NCBI RefSeq assembly: GCF_014696615.1
Contig: NZ_JACJQJ010000034.1
Location: 16,253 to 80,252 of the forward strand
Reading direction: 5' to 3'
DNA from: Nostoc linckia FACHB-104
GTDB taxonomy: Bacteria > Cyanobacteriota > Cyanobacteriia > Cyanobacteriales > Nostocaceae
Length of the DNA: 64,000 nt
Both the position numbers and the translations under genes were made by a program. Each line of letters begins with the position of its first letter. Within the stretch, counting starts at the first letter, position 1. Of the stretch, positions 1-8,430 are shown piece after piece. The notes beneath the pieces are model-generated. The model did no database searches, was not told where the DNA came from, and saw only the letters and a program-made list of their open reading frames with translations.

Positions 1-314
1 CCCATATATATTTACAAAACGGCACAGCAATTGCGTTTTTAGTTTATTATCCAATCCCAAGCAAATGCGATTTTTTAATTAGATACTTAAACAAAATTAG
101 TTACATAAATTCAAATGATTAAATTCTTTACCAGCCTAGAAACTCAGCAGAAATTTAGACTCATGATTGGTATTTATGTCATACTGAGAACCAGAAGAAA
201 AGCTCGCTTAGAAATATTATCTAAGAAACTATTTTATACCTTTTCCACTTCAAATGCTATGACTATTTGATTGATCTGGTGCGTTATTAGAAATTAACTT
301 CATGAGACATATTT
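1..314. other. AT-rich upstream region, no gene seen
   Basis: No convincing reading frame or RNA structure is visible here. It is AT-rich and probably contains the promoter of the gene at 315, but I cannot point to one -10/-35 pair with confidence. Confidence 0.5.
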
Positions 315-1607
315 ATGTTCAAACAAAACTTTAATATGCATATTTTTTGGTGGTTTTTGGTTTCCAGCGTCAATATTTTACTTTTAATTATTTTTTACGA
401 AACGATATATTTAAATGACATTTCAATAGCAATTTTTAGTGTCAGCAATATACTAGTAGCTGTTTTAGTCCGTAATGAACTGATTTTGCATTTATTGTAT
501 CGTTTGGCAGTATGGACTTCGGTAAAGATTGTTTATGGCAAATACTATCTCAATAGTGGCGTTCATTACATCGGTGGGGTTCACGCCTCATGTGCTACTT
601 GGGGTTTCCTCTGGCTAATTGTTGATGTATTCCAGCAATTGGGAAACCCAAGCGATCCTCTATCAATGGCTACAGAAAGCGATCCTATATCAATCGTTAC
701 ATCCAGTATATTGTTAACACTTTTATTTATTATTATCCTCACCGCTATTCCCCCATTCCGCCATAAGTTCCATGACACTTTTGAAATAAGCCATCGCTAT
801 CTGGGATGGACTTGTTTGAGTATTCTCGTCTTGCATCAAATTAGATTTCAATTTATTATCGTTCTCAACCAAGCTTATCCTCTAGAAACTTTATTAACTA
901 ATCCAGTTTTACTCATGATCGCGCTGATGATTTTCAGCATATTTTTGCCTTGGATAAGTGTGCAGTGTTTTGATAATTTTAGGATGGATTGTCCATCTGT
1001 TGGGGTTTTAGTTGTGACTCTTCCAGGAAGGGCTGACGTAGGGACATTTGCTAGAATTAGTCTAGATGGTATTGAATGGCATTCCTTTTCTATTGCAGGA
1101 ACGAGTTTCAGCAAAGAAACGGCCGAATCAGAAATTCATCTAATAATCGGCGCAGTAGGTGACTGGACTAAAAATTTGATTCGGCAAGTTGAAAAAGGAA
1201 ATTTGCCCAAACGATTATGGGTTCGTCGAGTCAAGCCTCCTGGTTTTATGTTCTCAATTAACGCTTATTCACGAGTAGTTGTAATCGCAACTGGAGCAGG
1301 AATTGCACCAGTTATACCTCATGTGATAGAAAATAGTCACAAACTTTGTATTGTGTGGATCGCTAACGAACACAAACAAACTTACGGCGAAAAGCTTTGG
1401 TCTTTGCTTGACTCTCATCCTCGTTGCAATATTTTCGATACAGGAATGCATGGTAGACCAAATGTAGAGCAGCTAGCTCTTGTCGCCGTTCGAGATTTTA
1501 GGGCGCAAGCTGTGTTTTGTGTATCCAACAAAGTGGTTACTGAAAAGGTGGTCAAGGCTTGTTTGGGGAAAGGTATTCCAGCTTATGGAGCTAGCTGGGA
1601 TTCTTGA
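315..1607 (+). CDS. Membrane ferric-reductase/TmpA-like oxidoreductase
   Basis: A 430-residue protein with several hydrophobic segments in the first half (about residues 10-30, 38-60, 92-108, 130-146, 163-178 and 195-215) and a soluble reductase-like second half. Histidines H84, H90, H153, H160 and H174 lie in or near the membrane segments, as expected for haem ligands. HSFSIAGT near residue 256 resembles the flavin-binding HPF(S/T) motif. ATGAGIAPVIPH near residue 325 resembles the nucleotide-binding glycine loop of ferredoxin-NADP reductase folds. Known relatives include ferric reductases, NADPH oxidases and fungal TmpA; the substrate cannot be told. It has no tight neighbour upstream and lies 217 bp before an HlyD-like adaptor gene. 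The family is fairly clear; the electron acceptor is unknown. Confidence 0.7.
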   Translation: MFKQNFNMHIFWWFLVSSVNILLLIIFYETIYLNDISIAIFSVSNILVAVLVRNELILHLLYRLAVWTSVKIVYGKYYLNSGVHYIGGVHASCATWGFLWLIVDVFQQLGNPSDPLSMATESDPISIVTSSILLTLLFIIILTAIPPFRHKFHDTFEISHRYLGWTCLSILVLHQIRFQFIIVLNQAYPLETLLTNPVLLMIALMIFSIFLPWISVQCFDNFRMDCPSVGVLVVTLPGRADVGTFARISLDGIEWHSFSIAGTSFSKETAESEIHLIIGAVGDWTKNLIRQVEKGNLPKRLWVRRVKPPGFMFSINAYSRVVVIATGAGIAPVIPHVIENSHKLCIVWIANEHKQTYGEKLWSLLDSHPRCNIFDTGMHGRPNVEQLALVAVRDFRAQAVFCVSNKVVTEKVVKACLGKGIPAYGASWDS

Positions 1608-1824
1608 GGCTGCCGAAAAGCGAGTTTGTTGCTTAAGGAATGAGATTACGTCCTGTACTTGTTTGGACGCTGGTTTACTAAATATCCTAAATAGTATGCA
1701 CGAAAACTAACTAAAATTTAAAGCAATCACGGATTTATAAGCAACAAAAGTTTGACACAACTTATTTGGTAGTAGTGCTAATTAGAATAATGCTTCCGAT
1801 ACAGAAAATAGTTTCTTTTGTTTC

Positions 1825-3066
1825 ATGAAATTAATTAAAACAGCTTCAGGAAAAATTATCCTTTCGATTCTAGTCCTTAGCTGTCTGTCTGTTATTGGAG
1901 TTAGGCTGAGACACAGCTTCTCTCAAATTCGCAGTGTACAAGCCTATGTTAATGGTGAAATCATTTTTGTGCGGGCATCCATTCCAGGCGAGCTAGAGTT
2001 GAAAAGCGAGAAAATTAAGTTGAGCAACCAAATTGAGAAAGGTACACAAATCGGTACTATTAAATCTACTGTCGAAAATCCACGAGTATCAGTCCTCAAA
2101 ATTGAAAATCAGCAATTGAAAACTCGCCTACAAGATGCTCAACAGCAACTCTCTGGGGTAAAACAGCAAATTCAAAATCGAACTAAATTGATGAACTTTT
2201 TTAGACAACAAACTGTTACCCAGAAAATGCTTCAAACCAAATACGCCGATCAACAGATAAAACAACTTGAAGAGGAAATCGCTGGGGAACAAGTCAGAAA
2301 AAAAGTAGCGCTTGCTGACGCTCACCGCCTTGCTAGTTTAGCAAAGGAGGGGGCAGAAACCATTTCCAGATCTGAAAACAAAATTGCAGAAGCGCAGCAA
2401 GCCGAAGCTGTAGTAAAGGAAGCTCAATCAAGAATTGAGCTAGCCAAACTCAACTTAGAAGCAACGAAAGCCGGACTTCAGCTAGAAGGAACTCGCACCT
2501 TAAGCTATCCTGAAACTCGCGTTCTCGAACTTGATGTAGAGTTAACAGACCTAAAGGAACAAGAAAGAATCCTCTCTAAACAAATCCAGAGTATTCAGTC
2601 ACAGTTATCCATTACCAGTAAAGAATTGCTCCTTCAACAAAATGTCTTAGTTATAGCACCAACAACAGGCGTGATCTGGTCAATTGATTCCAAGCCCCAG
2701 GAAATAGTCGAAGCTAATAAATCGATTATTCAGGTACTCAACTGTCAAAATCTTTGGGTAGAGGCGTTCATAAATGAGACTGACGCGTCGAAACTTGTCG
2801 TTGGACAAGAAGCCCAAATCAACCTTAATAACTCAAGTAATGTTCAATGGAAAGGACGAGTAGAGACAATCAGAGCAGGTACAGGTCGTTTTGAAGTTGG
2901 GCAATATGTTGTAGAACCACCACCAGAAATTACCCGCCGTCAACTACCAGTACGGGTAGCGGCAGTACGAATCAAAGTTGATTGGCAAAAAACCCCTAGA
3001 TTTGACGATTTTTGTTTGGCAGGCAGGAGTGTAAACGTTCGCTTTGTGGATTCGCGCATAAGATGA
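1825..3066 (+). CDS. HlyD-family membrane fusion (periplasmic adaptor) protein
   Basis: A 413-residue adaptor of the HlyD/EmrA type, which links an inner-membrane exporter to an outer-membrane channel. One N-terminal membrane anchor lies at about residues 8-25. A lipoyl-like half-motif follows (RASIPGELE), then a long Gln/Glu/Lys-rich coiled coil at about 85-275. The second lipoyl half is VLVIAPTTGVIWSID, followed by a beta-barrel segment (LWVEAFINETDASKL, then GQEAQI). No ABC or MFS partner gene is adjacent, so the exporter must lie elsewhere or beyond the window. The last codons and the TGA stop lie inside the left end of the inverted-repeat element at 3045-3513, so the natural C-terminus may have been trimmed or rewritten by that insertion. 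Confidence 0.8.
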   Translation: MKLIKTASGKIILSILVLSCLSVIGVRLRHSFSQIRSVQAYVNGEIIFVRASIPGELELKSEKIKLSNQIEKGTQIGTIKSTVENPRVSVLKIENQQLKTRLQDAQQQLSGVKQQIQNRTKLMNFFRQQTVTQKMLQTKYADQQIKQLEEEIAGEQVRKKVALADAHRLASLAKEGAETISRSENKIAEAQQAEAVVKEAQSRIELAKLNLEATKAGLQLEGTRTLSYPETRVLELDVELTDLKEQERILSKQIQSIQSQLSITSKELLLQQNVLVIAPTTGVIWSIDSKPQEIVEANKSIIQVLNCQNLWVEAFINETDASKLVVGQEAQINLNNSSNVQWKGRVETIRAGTGRFEVGQYVVEPPPEITRRQLPVRVAAVRIKVDWQKTPRFDDFCLAGRSVNVRFVDSRIR

Positions 3067-3513
3067 AATTTAAACTACGAATTTATAAGGTTTCCAGCCT
3101 CTCTAATTCGTGCATAAAGTGAAATCGACTGTAGGGTAAAGGTTTGAGACAAGTAGCCAATTCGCGCATAAAGTGAAATTTTACATTTAATCACGGCAAT
3201 TCGTAGTGTTTATGCCAATACTAGTGAAAATTTATACTTAATTTTCAATGTTATGTAGGAAAACTGCTTGATTATGGCACGAAGTGAGCGATCGCTCGAA
3301 TGCTGGAGAGCAAGCTCATCGCACTTTAAAAGTACGCTTTTAAAAGCATTTGGGCTATAGTTAAATCAAAGTCGGAAAATTTCAATTTATCTGCGAATTC
3401 GCTACCTGTTTCAATCCGTTACGCCACAAGCAATTTCACTTTATGCGCGAATCTCGTCGTTTCAAACCCCTATAACTTCGTTGTTCAAATTTCATCTTAT
3501 CTGCGAACCCACA
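3045..3513. mobile_element. 469-bp non-autonomous element with six transposase-site-like repeats
   Basis: Six copies of a roughly 20-22 bp motif of the form ATTCGC(G/A)(C/G)ATAAnnTGAAATTT are present. Three point right (3050-3071, 3106-3125, 3160-3181) and three point left (3377-3398, 3433-3452, 3487-3508). Within each cluster the spacing is about 54-56 bp. The outer boundaries read TGTGGATTCGC on the left and, in reverse complement, TGTGGGTTCGC on the right, so the element begins TGT and ends ACA. Multiple spaced end repeats with TGT..ACA termini are the hallmark of Mu/Tn7-type (TnsB-like) transposons. The 195-bp centre has no gene. No 5-bp target duplication is visible at these boundaries. 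The architecture is seen; the Tn7/Mu relationship is inference. Confidence 0.6.
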
Positions 3514-3987
3514 CCCACGCTAAGTTATTACTAGAGCGATCGCTCTTAAGGCAGGGCGTAACCCATTGCGCCCATATTCTCTTAGCATTACTCTCCTAAT
3601 TGTTCAACTTTTTTATTTAATTGCCTGAGCAACTTTTGTAAACTATCTTTGCACTTAGTCAGAGCTATAGTTGCATTGTGCCTATAATAAATTAAGGCTA
3701 ACTATAGCTATAAATACAGGTCATAGCACTTACAAAGTGTGTATCGCTTTTCTGACGCATTAAGAGCGATAGTAAAGACAACCAAAATTTATCGGCAGCG
3801 CAATAGGTTCTATTTTCGTTGCCAACATGCTCCATCTAAGATCGCATGTTGGTGGAAGTGTTGTATATCAGGGGAGAAGGTATTAATCGGAGTTTTTATC
3901 GTACAAAAGATAAGAGTACCTTATTTTGTGTTGTAGTGTTGTACTACGGTGTAATTTAAACCATAATATGAGCAAACAGTTTAGTTA
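3514..3987. other. Intergenic region with HIP1 site; no firm gene
   Basis: Contains a HIP1 palindrome near 3538-3545. A 65-codon open frame (3739-3936) has a cysteine/arginine-rich composition unlike a conserved protein, and I do not accept it as a gene. A promoter for the gene at 3988 probably lies in the AT-rich part after 3930. Confidence 0.5.
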
Positions 3988-4374
3988 ATGGTTTCCAGCG
4001 TGGCAAAACTCACCATTGAAATACCAGATGAACTAGTCGGGCGTTTAGAACCTTTGCAAAGTCGGTTACCTGAATTGCTTTGGCGATTGTTGGATAGCGA
4101 TCCCAAACAAACAACTGAGCAGTCAAAAGTTAATATAGGAACTGTAGAAATTGCCGAAGTTTATCTGGAAGTGCTGGATTTCTTAATTAAGCGTCCAACG
4201 CCAGAAGAAATTGTTGAGTTTAAAGTTTCGCCACATGCACAAATGCGGCTGCAAGTATTATTAGAAAAGAACCGTTCTGGTTCACTCACTCCAATAGAAA
4301 TAGCAGAATTAGATGTGTACGAGCAATTAGAACATATGATGATTTTACTCAAGGCGCGAGCTAGGGAAAAGTAA
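3988..4374 (+). CDS. Hypothetical protein paired with HNH nuclease
   Basis: A 128-residue protein with no membrane segment or signal peptide. It starts with a strand-helix sequence (KLTIEIPDELVGRL) reminiscent of the N-terminus of ribbon-helix-helix or antitoxin-like proteins; the rest is helical and acidic. It ends 9 bp before the HNH nuclease gene at 4384, so the two are almost certainly co-transcribed. I do not recognise the family. A role as partner or regulator of the nuclease is inference from the tight pairing only. Confidence 0.6.
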   Translation: MVSSVAKLTIEIPDELVGRLEPLQSRLPELLWRLLDSDPKQTTEQSKVNIGTVEIAEVYLEVLDFLIKRPTPEEIVEFKVSPHAQMRLQVLLEKNRSGSLTPIEIAELDVYEQLEHMMILLKARAREK

Positions 4375-4383
4375 TCAAATAAG

Positions 4384-4797
4384 ATGACATCTAATTCAAT
4401 TTCTACAGAACTTAGGAAGCTGGTCATAAGTAGAGCTTCAGGACGCTGTGAATATTGTTTAATCCATCAGGATTATTCAATTTATACACATGAAGTAGAT
4501 CATATTATTGCTGTGAAACATGGAGGAGAAACTGCGGCTGAAAATTTAGCGCTTTCATGCCTATCATGCAATCGTCATAAAGGTTCTGATTTCGCTACTA
4601 TCGATGCAGCTACAGGAGAAATTGTCCCATTATTTAACCCACGTCGTCAAATTTGGGATGAACATTTCTATTTTGATAAAGCGAGAATTGAGGGAAAAAC
4701 TCAGATTGGAAAAGCTACTGCAAAATTACTTCAGTTCAATATTCCCAATCGTGTGCTGCAAAGGCAAGTATTAATGAGCCAACAACAATATCCGTAA
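4384..4797 (+). CDS. HNH endonuclease
   Basis: A 137-residue HNH-family nuclease. The zinc-binding cysteines C22xxC25 and C59xxC62 frame the motif HEVDHIIAVKHGG (H36, D39, H40) and the downstream N-R-H-K (N63, H65), which together form the beta-beta-alpha-metal fold. N54 in AAENLAL is the usual central Asn. Proteins of this size are common single-domain HNH nucleases in cyanobacteria and cut DNA; their biological target is usually unknown. The gene follows 3988 by 9 bp. A small open frame on the opposite strand (4736-4903) overlaps its 3' end. Confidence 0.85.
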   Translation: MTSNSISTELRKLVISRASGRCEYCLIHQDYSIYTHEVDHIIAVKHGGETAAENLALSCLSCNRHKGSDFATIDAATGEIVPLFNPRRQIWDEHFYFDKARIEGKTQIGKATAKLLQFNIPNRVLQRQVLMSQQQYP

Positions 4798-4903
4798 GTA
4801 TTGATTGCATACCTGATTGAGTAGGAAAATTAGATTCAATTAATTGTTGTTGCAGTAGAGCATTGAGTAAAGCTAATTTATCGGGAGCATTATTTTCAGT
4901 CAA
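4736..4903 (-). CDS. Possible small protein, 55 residues
   Basis: A minus-strand frame starting at a TTG codon (4901-4903) and ending with a TGA at 4736-4738. The peptide has the natural-looking composition TENNAPDKLALLNALLQQ, then a hydrophobic stretch ending GSLILAFAAHDWEY. The last 62 bp are antisense to the HNH gene. The start codon is weak and no clear ribosome site is seen. It may be a real small gene, a remnant, or chance. Confidence 0.25.
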   Translation of the reverse strand: MTENNAPDKLALLNALLQQQLIESNFPTQSGMQSILTDIVVGSLILAFAAHDWEY

Positions 4904-4962
4904 GTTACAACATTATTCAAAGTTAAGAACTAACACTATTCTTTTAATTAATTGAATAAAAA

Positions 4963-5988
4963 ATGATAGAGAGCGCAGAATTTTTACCACCGATTAAATT
5001 AATTCCGATTGAAGATGCCACAGTTAATAGAGAGTCAGGAAGTAGTAAAAGGAATACTATAAAAACTCCGCCAACTGATATTCGGTGGGTGAAAGTATTA
5101 GAATTCTTACGCAGCAACAATCTTGCATCCAACAGCCGCAAGCTTTATGAACGCGAACTCAAGCGATTTTTGGGATGGACGCAGTTGCACTATCATGAAC
5201 TGCGATCGCGTCATATAGGTTTGTACAAACAATACTTGATGGAAGAAGTCAGCACTGATGCAGGTAAACCACTTTCCAAAAGCAGTATTAATGCAGGACT
5301 TGCTGCTATCAAGAGTTTTTTCAAATGGTTGAGTCTCACCTACCCAGAGATGATGACTACAAATCCCACACAGGGGGTCAAGTTGGAAAAAGTACCTCTG
5401 CCACCTGCTCAAAGTTTAACAGCAGAACAGATGGAATCAGTGTGGTCAGCTTTGGAATATTTAGGCGAAACAAAGGTTCGGGATACTGCACTGGTTCATA
5501 TTCTTATTCATGGACTCCGCGCTGGGGAAGTAGTGAATTTAAATGTCGGATCATTTGATGGTAAGCTGCTGTTCTTACCTGACACAAAGACCGCCCAACC
5601 TCGCTTGGTACCTTTAAGAAAAGAAAGTAGAGAGGTACTGGTAGAGTATTTGCAATGGCGAGAGGCGCAGGGAGAAGTTTTAACTAGCCTTAGTCCACTG
5701 ATGATTTCGCATCATCCATCATATCTTGGAGAACGCCTTTCTTATCACGGTATTTACTTTGCTGTGGAGAAAATTGGGGAATTAGCAAGCATTGAAGACT
5801 TGCATCCTCATCAATTCCGTCATACTTATGCTACTGATTTGTTGTTACTAGGTGTAGACCCAACTCATGCCCGGAAACTGACGGGACATACTAGCGAGAA
5901 AGCTTTTCGACGGTATACACTTCGCAGTGAGCAAGAAGCGGCAATCTCTGCTTACTATCGTGCCATAGGTGAAGAGGAAGCAGAGTAG
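4963..5988 (+). CDS. Tyrosine recombinase / site-specific integrase
   Basis: A 341-residue phage-integrase-family recombinase. The N-terminal core-binding domain spans about residues 40-130 (SNSRKLYERELKRFL). The catalytic domain carries R186 (HGLRAGEV), a likely lysine near K209, H283xxR286 (HPHQFRH), H309 (LTGHTS) and nucleophile Y318 (RRYTL). All catalytic residues are present, so it should be active. It is the first of a tight three-gene group (gaps of 3 and 2 bp to the next genes), an arrangement that suggests a cassette. It could act in integration, excision or dimer resolution of the surrounding plasmid-like DNA; no attachment site was identified. Confidence 0.88.
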   Translation: MIESAEFLPPIKLIPIEDATVNRESGSSKRNTIKTPPTDIRWVKVLEFLRSNNLASNSRKLYERELKRFLGWTQLHYHELRSRHIGLYKQYLMEEVSTDAGKPLSKSSINAGLAAIKSFFKWLSLTYPEMMTTNPTQGVKLEKVPLPPAQSLTAEQMESVWSALEYLGETKVRDTALVHILIHGLRAGEVVNLNVGSFDGKLLFLPDTKTAQPRLVPLRKESREVLVEYLQWREAQGEVLTSLSPLMISHHPSYLGERLSYHGIYFAVEKIGELASIEDLHPHQFRHTYATDLLLLGVDPTHARKLTGHTSEKAFRRYTLRSEQEAAISAYYRAIGEEEAE

Positions 5989-5991
5989 GAG

Positions 5992-6456
5992 ATGCCCAAA
6001 CCATTAAATCCTAAGTGTCAGTTGTGCGCTAAGTTACCGACTGCTAAAGCAAAGATGTTGCATGGAACCCAAGGAGATGGATGCTGGAATCCAAAGGTCT
6101 GCCATAATCGCCGCTCATTTTACCGTAGCCGAACTCAAGAGAATAAGAGCATTGATTCGATCATAGTCGAACCACCTGCCACGTATTTTGCTGTACTGTA
6201 TTTATACAAGGAGCCAGGAGATAAACCATTACATGCCTTGGGTGCTGAACTATGGTTGGGGCAAAAACCCATTTGTCGTCTGGAACCAATTCACTGCTTT
6301 GGGCTGACTGCTGGCAAGATACGCACCTATACAGATAAGGTGTTGCAGGCTTTTGCTAAAGAATATGGTGTCTCGCTGTATCAATATAAGGATATGTTTG
6401 AGATTAGCCCCAACCACTGTCCAGTGCGTCCTTGTCCGCTACATCCGGAATCATAA
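5992..6456 (+). CDS. Hypothetical cysteine-containing protein in integrase cassette
   Basis: A 154-residue protein beginning MPKPLNPKCQLCAKLPT. It has paired cysteines at the start (CQLC), GCWNPKVC shortly after, and a C-terminal CPVRPCPLHP, suggesting zinc binding. The basic segment NRRSFYRSRTQ follows the N-terminal cysteines. It starts 3 bp after the integrase stop and ends 2 bp before the next gene, so all three are one transcription unit. I do not recognise a named family. A DNA-binding accessory role to the integrase is plausible from context only. Confidence 0.6.
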   Translation: MPKPLNPKCQLCAKLPTAKAKMLHGTQGDGCWNPKVCHNRRSFYRSRTQENKSIDSIIVEPPATYFAVLYLYKEPGDKPLHALGAELWLGQKPICRLEPIHCFGLTAGKIRTYTDKVLQAFAKEYGVSLYQYKDMFEISPNHCPVRPCPLHPES

Positions 6457-6458
6457 AG

Positions 6459-7139
6459 ATGACTACATACCGTCAATTAACGATTTGGGATTTGCTTGAT
6501 GAAATTTCAGTTGCACCACCAAACTCTTCACTTGCTCCGGTGTGGCAATGTTTGGATACAGAACTCCCAGATTTATCTGTGGAAGCACAGTTAGAAACTG
6601 CTGCTGTTGCGTTTAATCAAATTGCAGATATCCTCAAATCTCGTGCGGTAATGCTGTTGCAGGATGTGCGCGAGCGCAATAGCCCAGAGGGGCCGATTGT
6701 CTGCACTGATATCTTTGCTGGGTTGGTGCGAACGACAATGCACCTTGATTTGGATGATTTGATTGAACCAACACTAGCGCAGACTTTCAAACCACATGGC
6801 CCGCATCAGTTTTCAAATACTAGCTCTCAAGGTGATTCAGTAGTAGCACCTGTGGAGAAAGAGAAAGTTTTAGAAATGTTGGAGGAAGTCAGGACTGTAG
6901 AAGATGTTCACAAGCTGGCGGGTGATGAAGATGTACACAAATGGCAAACTGCGATCGCTCGCTACCTTGCAAATAATAAAGATGAAATTTCGCTTCCTCA
7001 ACTGCAACGTGCTTTAAAAATGCCGATGGTAGAGGTATGGTTGGGATTGCTGCTGGGTGGGTTTAATTTAGAGCAGCGTGGTGATTTTTATCAGAATCAG
7101 AATATTTGGGTAATAAAAAACGATAGCCAAAATAAATGA
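6459..7139 (+). CDS. Hypothetical protein, third gene of integrase cassette
   Basis: I start this at the ATG at 6459, giving MTTYRQLTIWDLLDE and 226 residues, because the upstream in-frame start would overlap the previous gene. The first 90 residues include a helical segment (AAVAFNQIADILKSRAVMLLQD). The last third (DEISLPQLQRALKMPMVEVWLGLLLGG) looks like a winged-helix or helix-turn-helix unit. No membrane segment is seen. The family is not recognised. Its position behind an integrase suggests a transcriptional or recombination-accessory function, which is inference. Confidence 0.6.
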   Translation: MTTYRQLTIWDLLDEISVAPPNSSLAPVWQCLDTELPDLSVEAQLETAAVAFNQIADILKSRAVMLLQDVRERNSPEGPIVCTDIFAGLVRTTMHLDLDDLIEPTLAQTFKPHGPHQFSNTSSQGDSVVAPVEKEKVLEMLEEVRTVEDVHKLAGDEDVHKWQTAIARYLANNKDEISLPQLQRALKMPMVEVWLGLLLGGFNLEQRGDFYQNQNIWVIKNDSQNK

Positions 7140-7195
7140 AATATTTTGAATGTGGGCAGATTATTACCTGGTTAATGTGGAAATTTTATTTAAGC

Positions 7196-7648
7196 TCAAG
7201 TAGTTAAAGTATTATCGTTTGCCACTTCTAAAAATTCTTGTAGTGTCCGCAAAGTTCGTTTGGTCGAATCAATGAATACTAATTTGATGCGAGCTTCAAC
7301 CGCAACTAATGGATTGCCTTCTTTGATGATTTCAATTGATTGCCAAAAATTTGCTTGGTAGTTAGATGCTTTCTTGTCTGACTCTAACTTGGTATTAATC
7401 ATTACATTTTCCAGGATAATTTCTTTACGATAATTAACTTCAATCCGAGCAACAACCGGAAGAATTTTCTGTTTGCCCTGTAAGTTATGTTGTTTTAGCC
7501 AATGCCAACGCCCAGTTTCTAAATACTCTAAAACAGTAGCATTGTTAACATGACCGAAACTATCTAGATCATTCGGACGTACCTGTAGTTGCAAGGAAAC
7601 CAGTTCAAAATTCATTAATTCAAACTCTCTTAATTTGGATTTATTCAA
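7196..7648 (-). CDS. Hotdog-fold acyl-CoA thioesterase
   Basis: A 150-residue protein of the 4-hydroxybenzoyl-CoA thioesterase/YbgC family, which hydrolyses acyl thioesters. The signature RPNDLDSFGHVNN (residues 24-36) holds the catalytic aspartate D29 followed by G-H-V-N-N and then the long hotdog helix (TVLEYLETGRWHWL). The following strands match the family (IEVNYRKEIILE; ARIKLVFID). The length is typical. The start may be M12 (MNFELV) rather than the first codon. Its substrate is unknown and no pathway partner is adjacent. It faces the integrase cassette convergently. Confidence 0.8.
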   Translation of the reverse strand: MNKSKLREFELMNFELVSLQLQVRPNDLDSFGHVNNATVLEYLETGRWHWLKQHNLQGKQKILPVVARIEVNYRKEIILENVMINTKLESDKKASNYQANFWQSIEIIKEGNPLVAVEARIKLVFIDSTKRTLRTLQEFLEVANDNTLTT

Positions 7649-7722
7649 TTGGTTAAAATACTATTAGGCTATATCTGGATATTTTTCGGATAAAATCACT
7701 ACAACAGTGAAAACTTAAGAAT

Positions 7723-7818
7723 ACAGGAATCAGAATTCAGGAGCCAGAAGGGTTAAATAATGAGGAGAAATATTTGCGGGAAAAAGAACTCAGTAGCCAG
7801 AATTCTGAATTCAGAATG
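7723..7818. repeat. Interspersed CAGGAGCCAGAATTC-type repeats
   Basis: Two repeat blocks of the CAGGAGCCAGAATTC / GAATTCTGAATTC kind (7723-7750 and 7784-7818). The same family recurs at 18466-18500, 48808-48892, 52483-52510 and 53260-53291. Such low-complexity repeats are scattered through Nostoc-type genomes. Here the second block supplies the C-terminal codons of the gene at 7737-8315. Confidence 0.6.
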
Positions 7819-8315
7819 ACTAGTGGGGCGATTTCAAAAAAATTTTTTCTAGTTAATTTCCAAGCAAGACACCATCCTGCCTGATGAGCATCATCTGTAA
7901 CATCCTCAATAACTATCAACCCATCTAATCCGATGTAGTAAGGTAAAGGACTAGCAGTAATCCAGCCATATGCTATTGCTTCAGAATCTCGTTCTTCAAA
8001 GGTAAAAACATCTAAACCTTCTTCTAAAAAGTAATATGGCAAATAACAACAAGGATACTCTCTAATAGTGGTTCTTTCTACAGAATATTTTTCCCACTTA
8101 AATTCAAATCCCTGTATTCGTCGATAATTATTCTCTAGCCAGTTATAAAGTCTTTTGCCGATTTCAAAAGCTTGAGGTTTACTGATACAGGCAAGCTTTG
8201 GAGTAAACATTTCACCATTAAAATGAACTGTAATATCCCAAAGTTCTTCCTCTTCAGTAAAATCTATATCCTCATCAACCTCGATAATTCCAGCTTTATA
8301 TAAGTAAGCCGGCAT
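7737..8315 (-). CDS. Hypothetical acidic protein with repeat-derived tail
   Basis: A 192-residue protein of unknown function. It is soluble and acidic, with aromatic-rich segments (YPCCYLPYYFLEEGLDVF; TASPLPYYIGLDGLIVIEDV). No family is recognised. The last roughly 25 residues (from NSEFWLLSS onward) are encoded by interspersed repeat DNA, so the original protein probably ended earlier and was extended by repeat insertion. It stands alone, with divergent DNA upstream leading to the gene at 8430. Confidence 0.55.
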   Translation of the reverse strand: MPAYLYKAGIIEVDEDIDFTEEEELWDITVHFNGEMFTPKLACISKPQAFEIGKRLYNWLENNYRRIQGFEFKWEKYSVERTTIREYPCCYLPYYFLEEGLDVFTFEERDSEAIAYGWITASPLPYYIGLDGLIVIEDVTDDAHQAGWCLAWKLTRKNFFEIAPLVILNSEFWLLSSFSRKYFSSLFNPSGS

Positions 8316-8397
8316 AACTCTTTTCTCCTATAATACTAATTTTTCACTTCTGGGCAACAATTCCTTTCCTCAAAAACCCAACTCCTACGCGGTAACC

Positions 8398-8430
8398 TGT
8401 CTGTACTAAAGTATATAAGTAGTGTAGACA
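8398..8430. promoter_or_regulatory. Inverted-repeat operator overlapping promoter and start
   Basis: TGTCTGTACT (8398-8407) and AGTGTAGACA (8421-8430) form an inverted repeat with one mismatch around an AT-rich centre that includes TATATAAG. It ends on the A of the start codon of the gene at 8430, whose product resembles a ribbon-helix-helix protein. Autorepression is a reasonable inference. TGTCTG half-sites also occur upstream of the integrase at 9942 (9964-9987). Confidence 0.5.

Noticed and set aside
3739..3936. 65-codon frame
   Set aside because: Arg/Cys-rich odd composition, no ribosome site and no partner gene.
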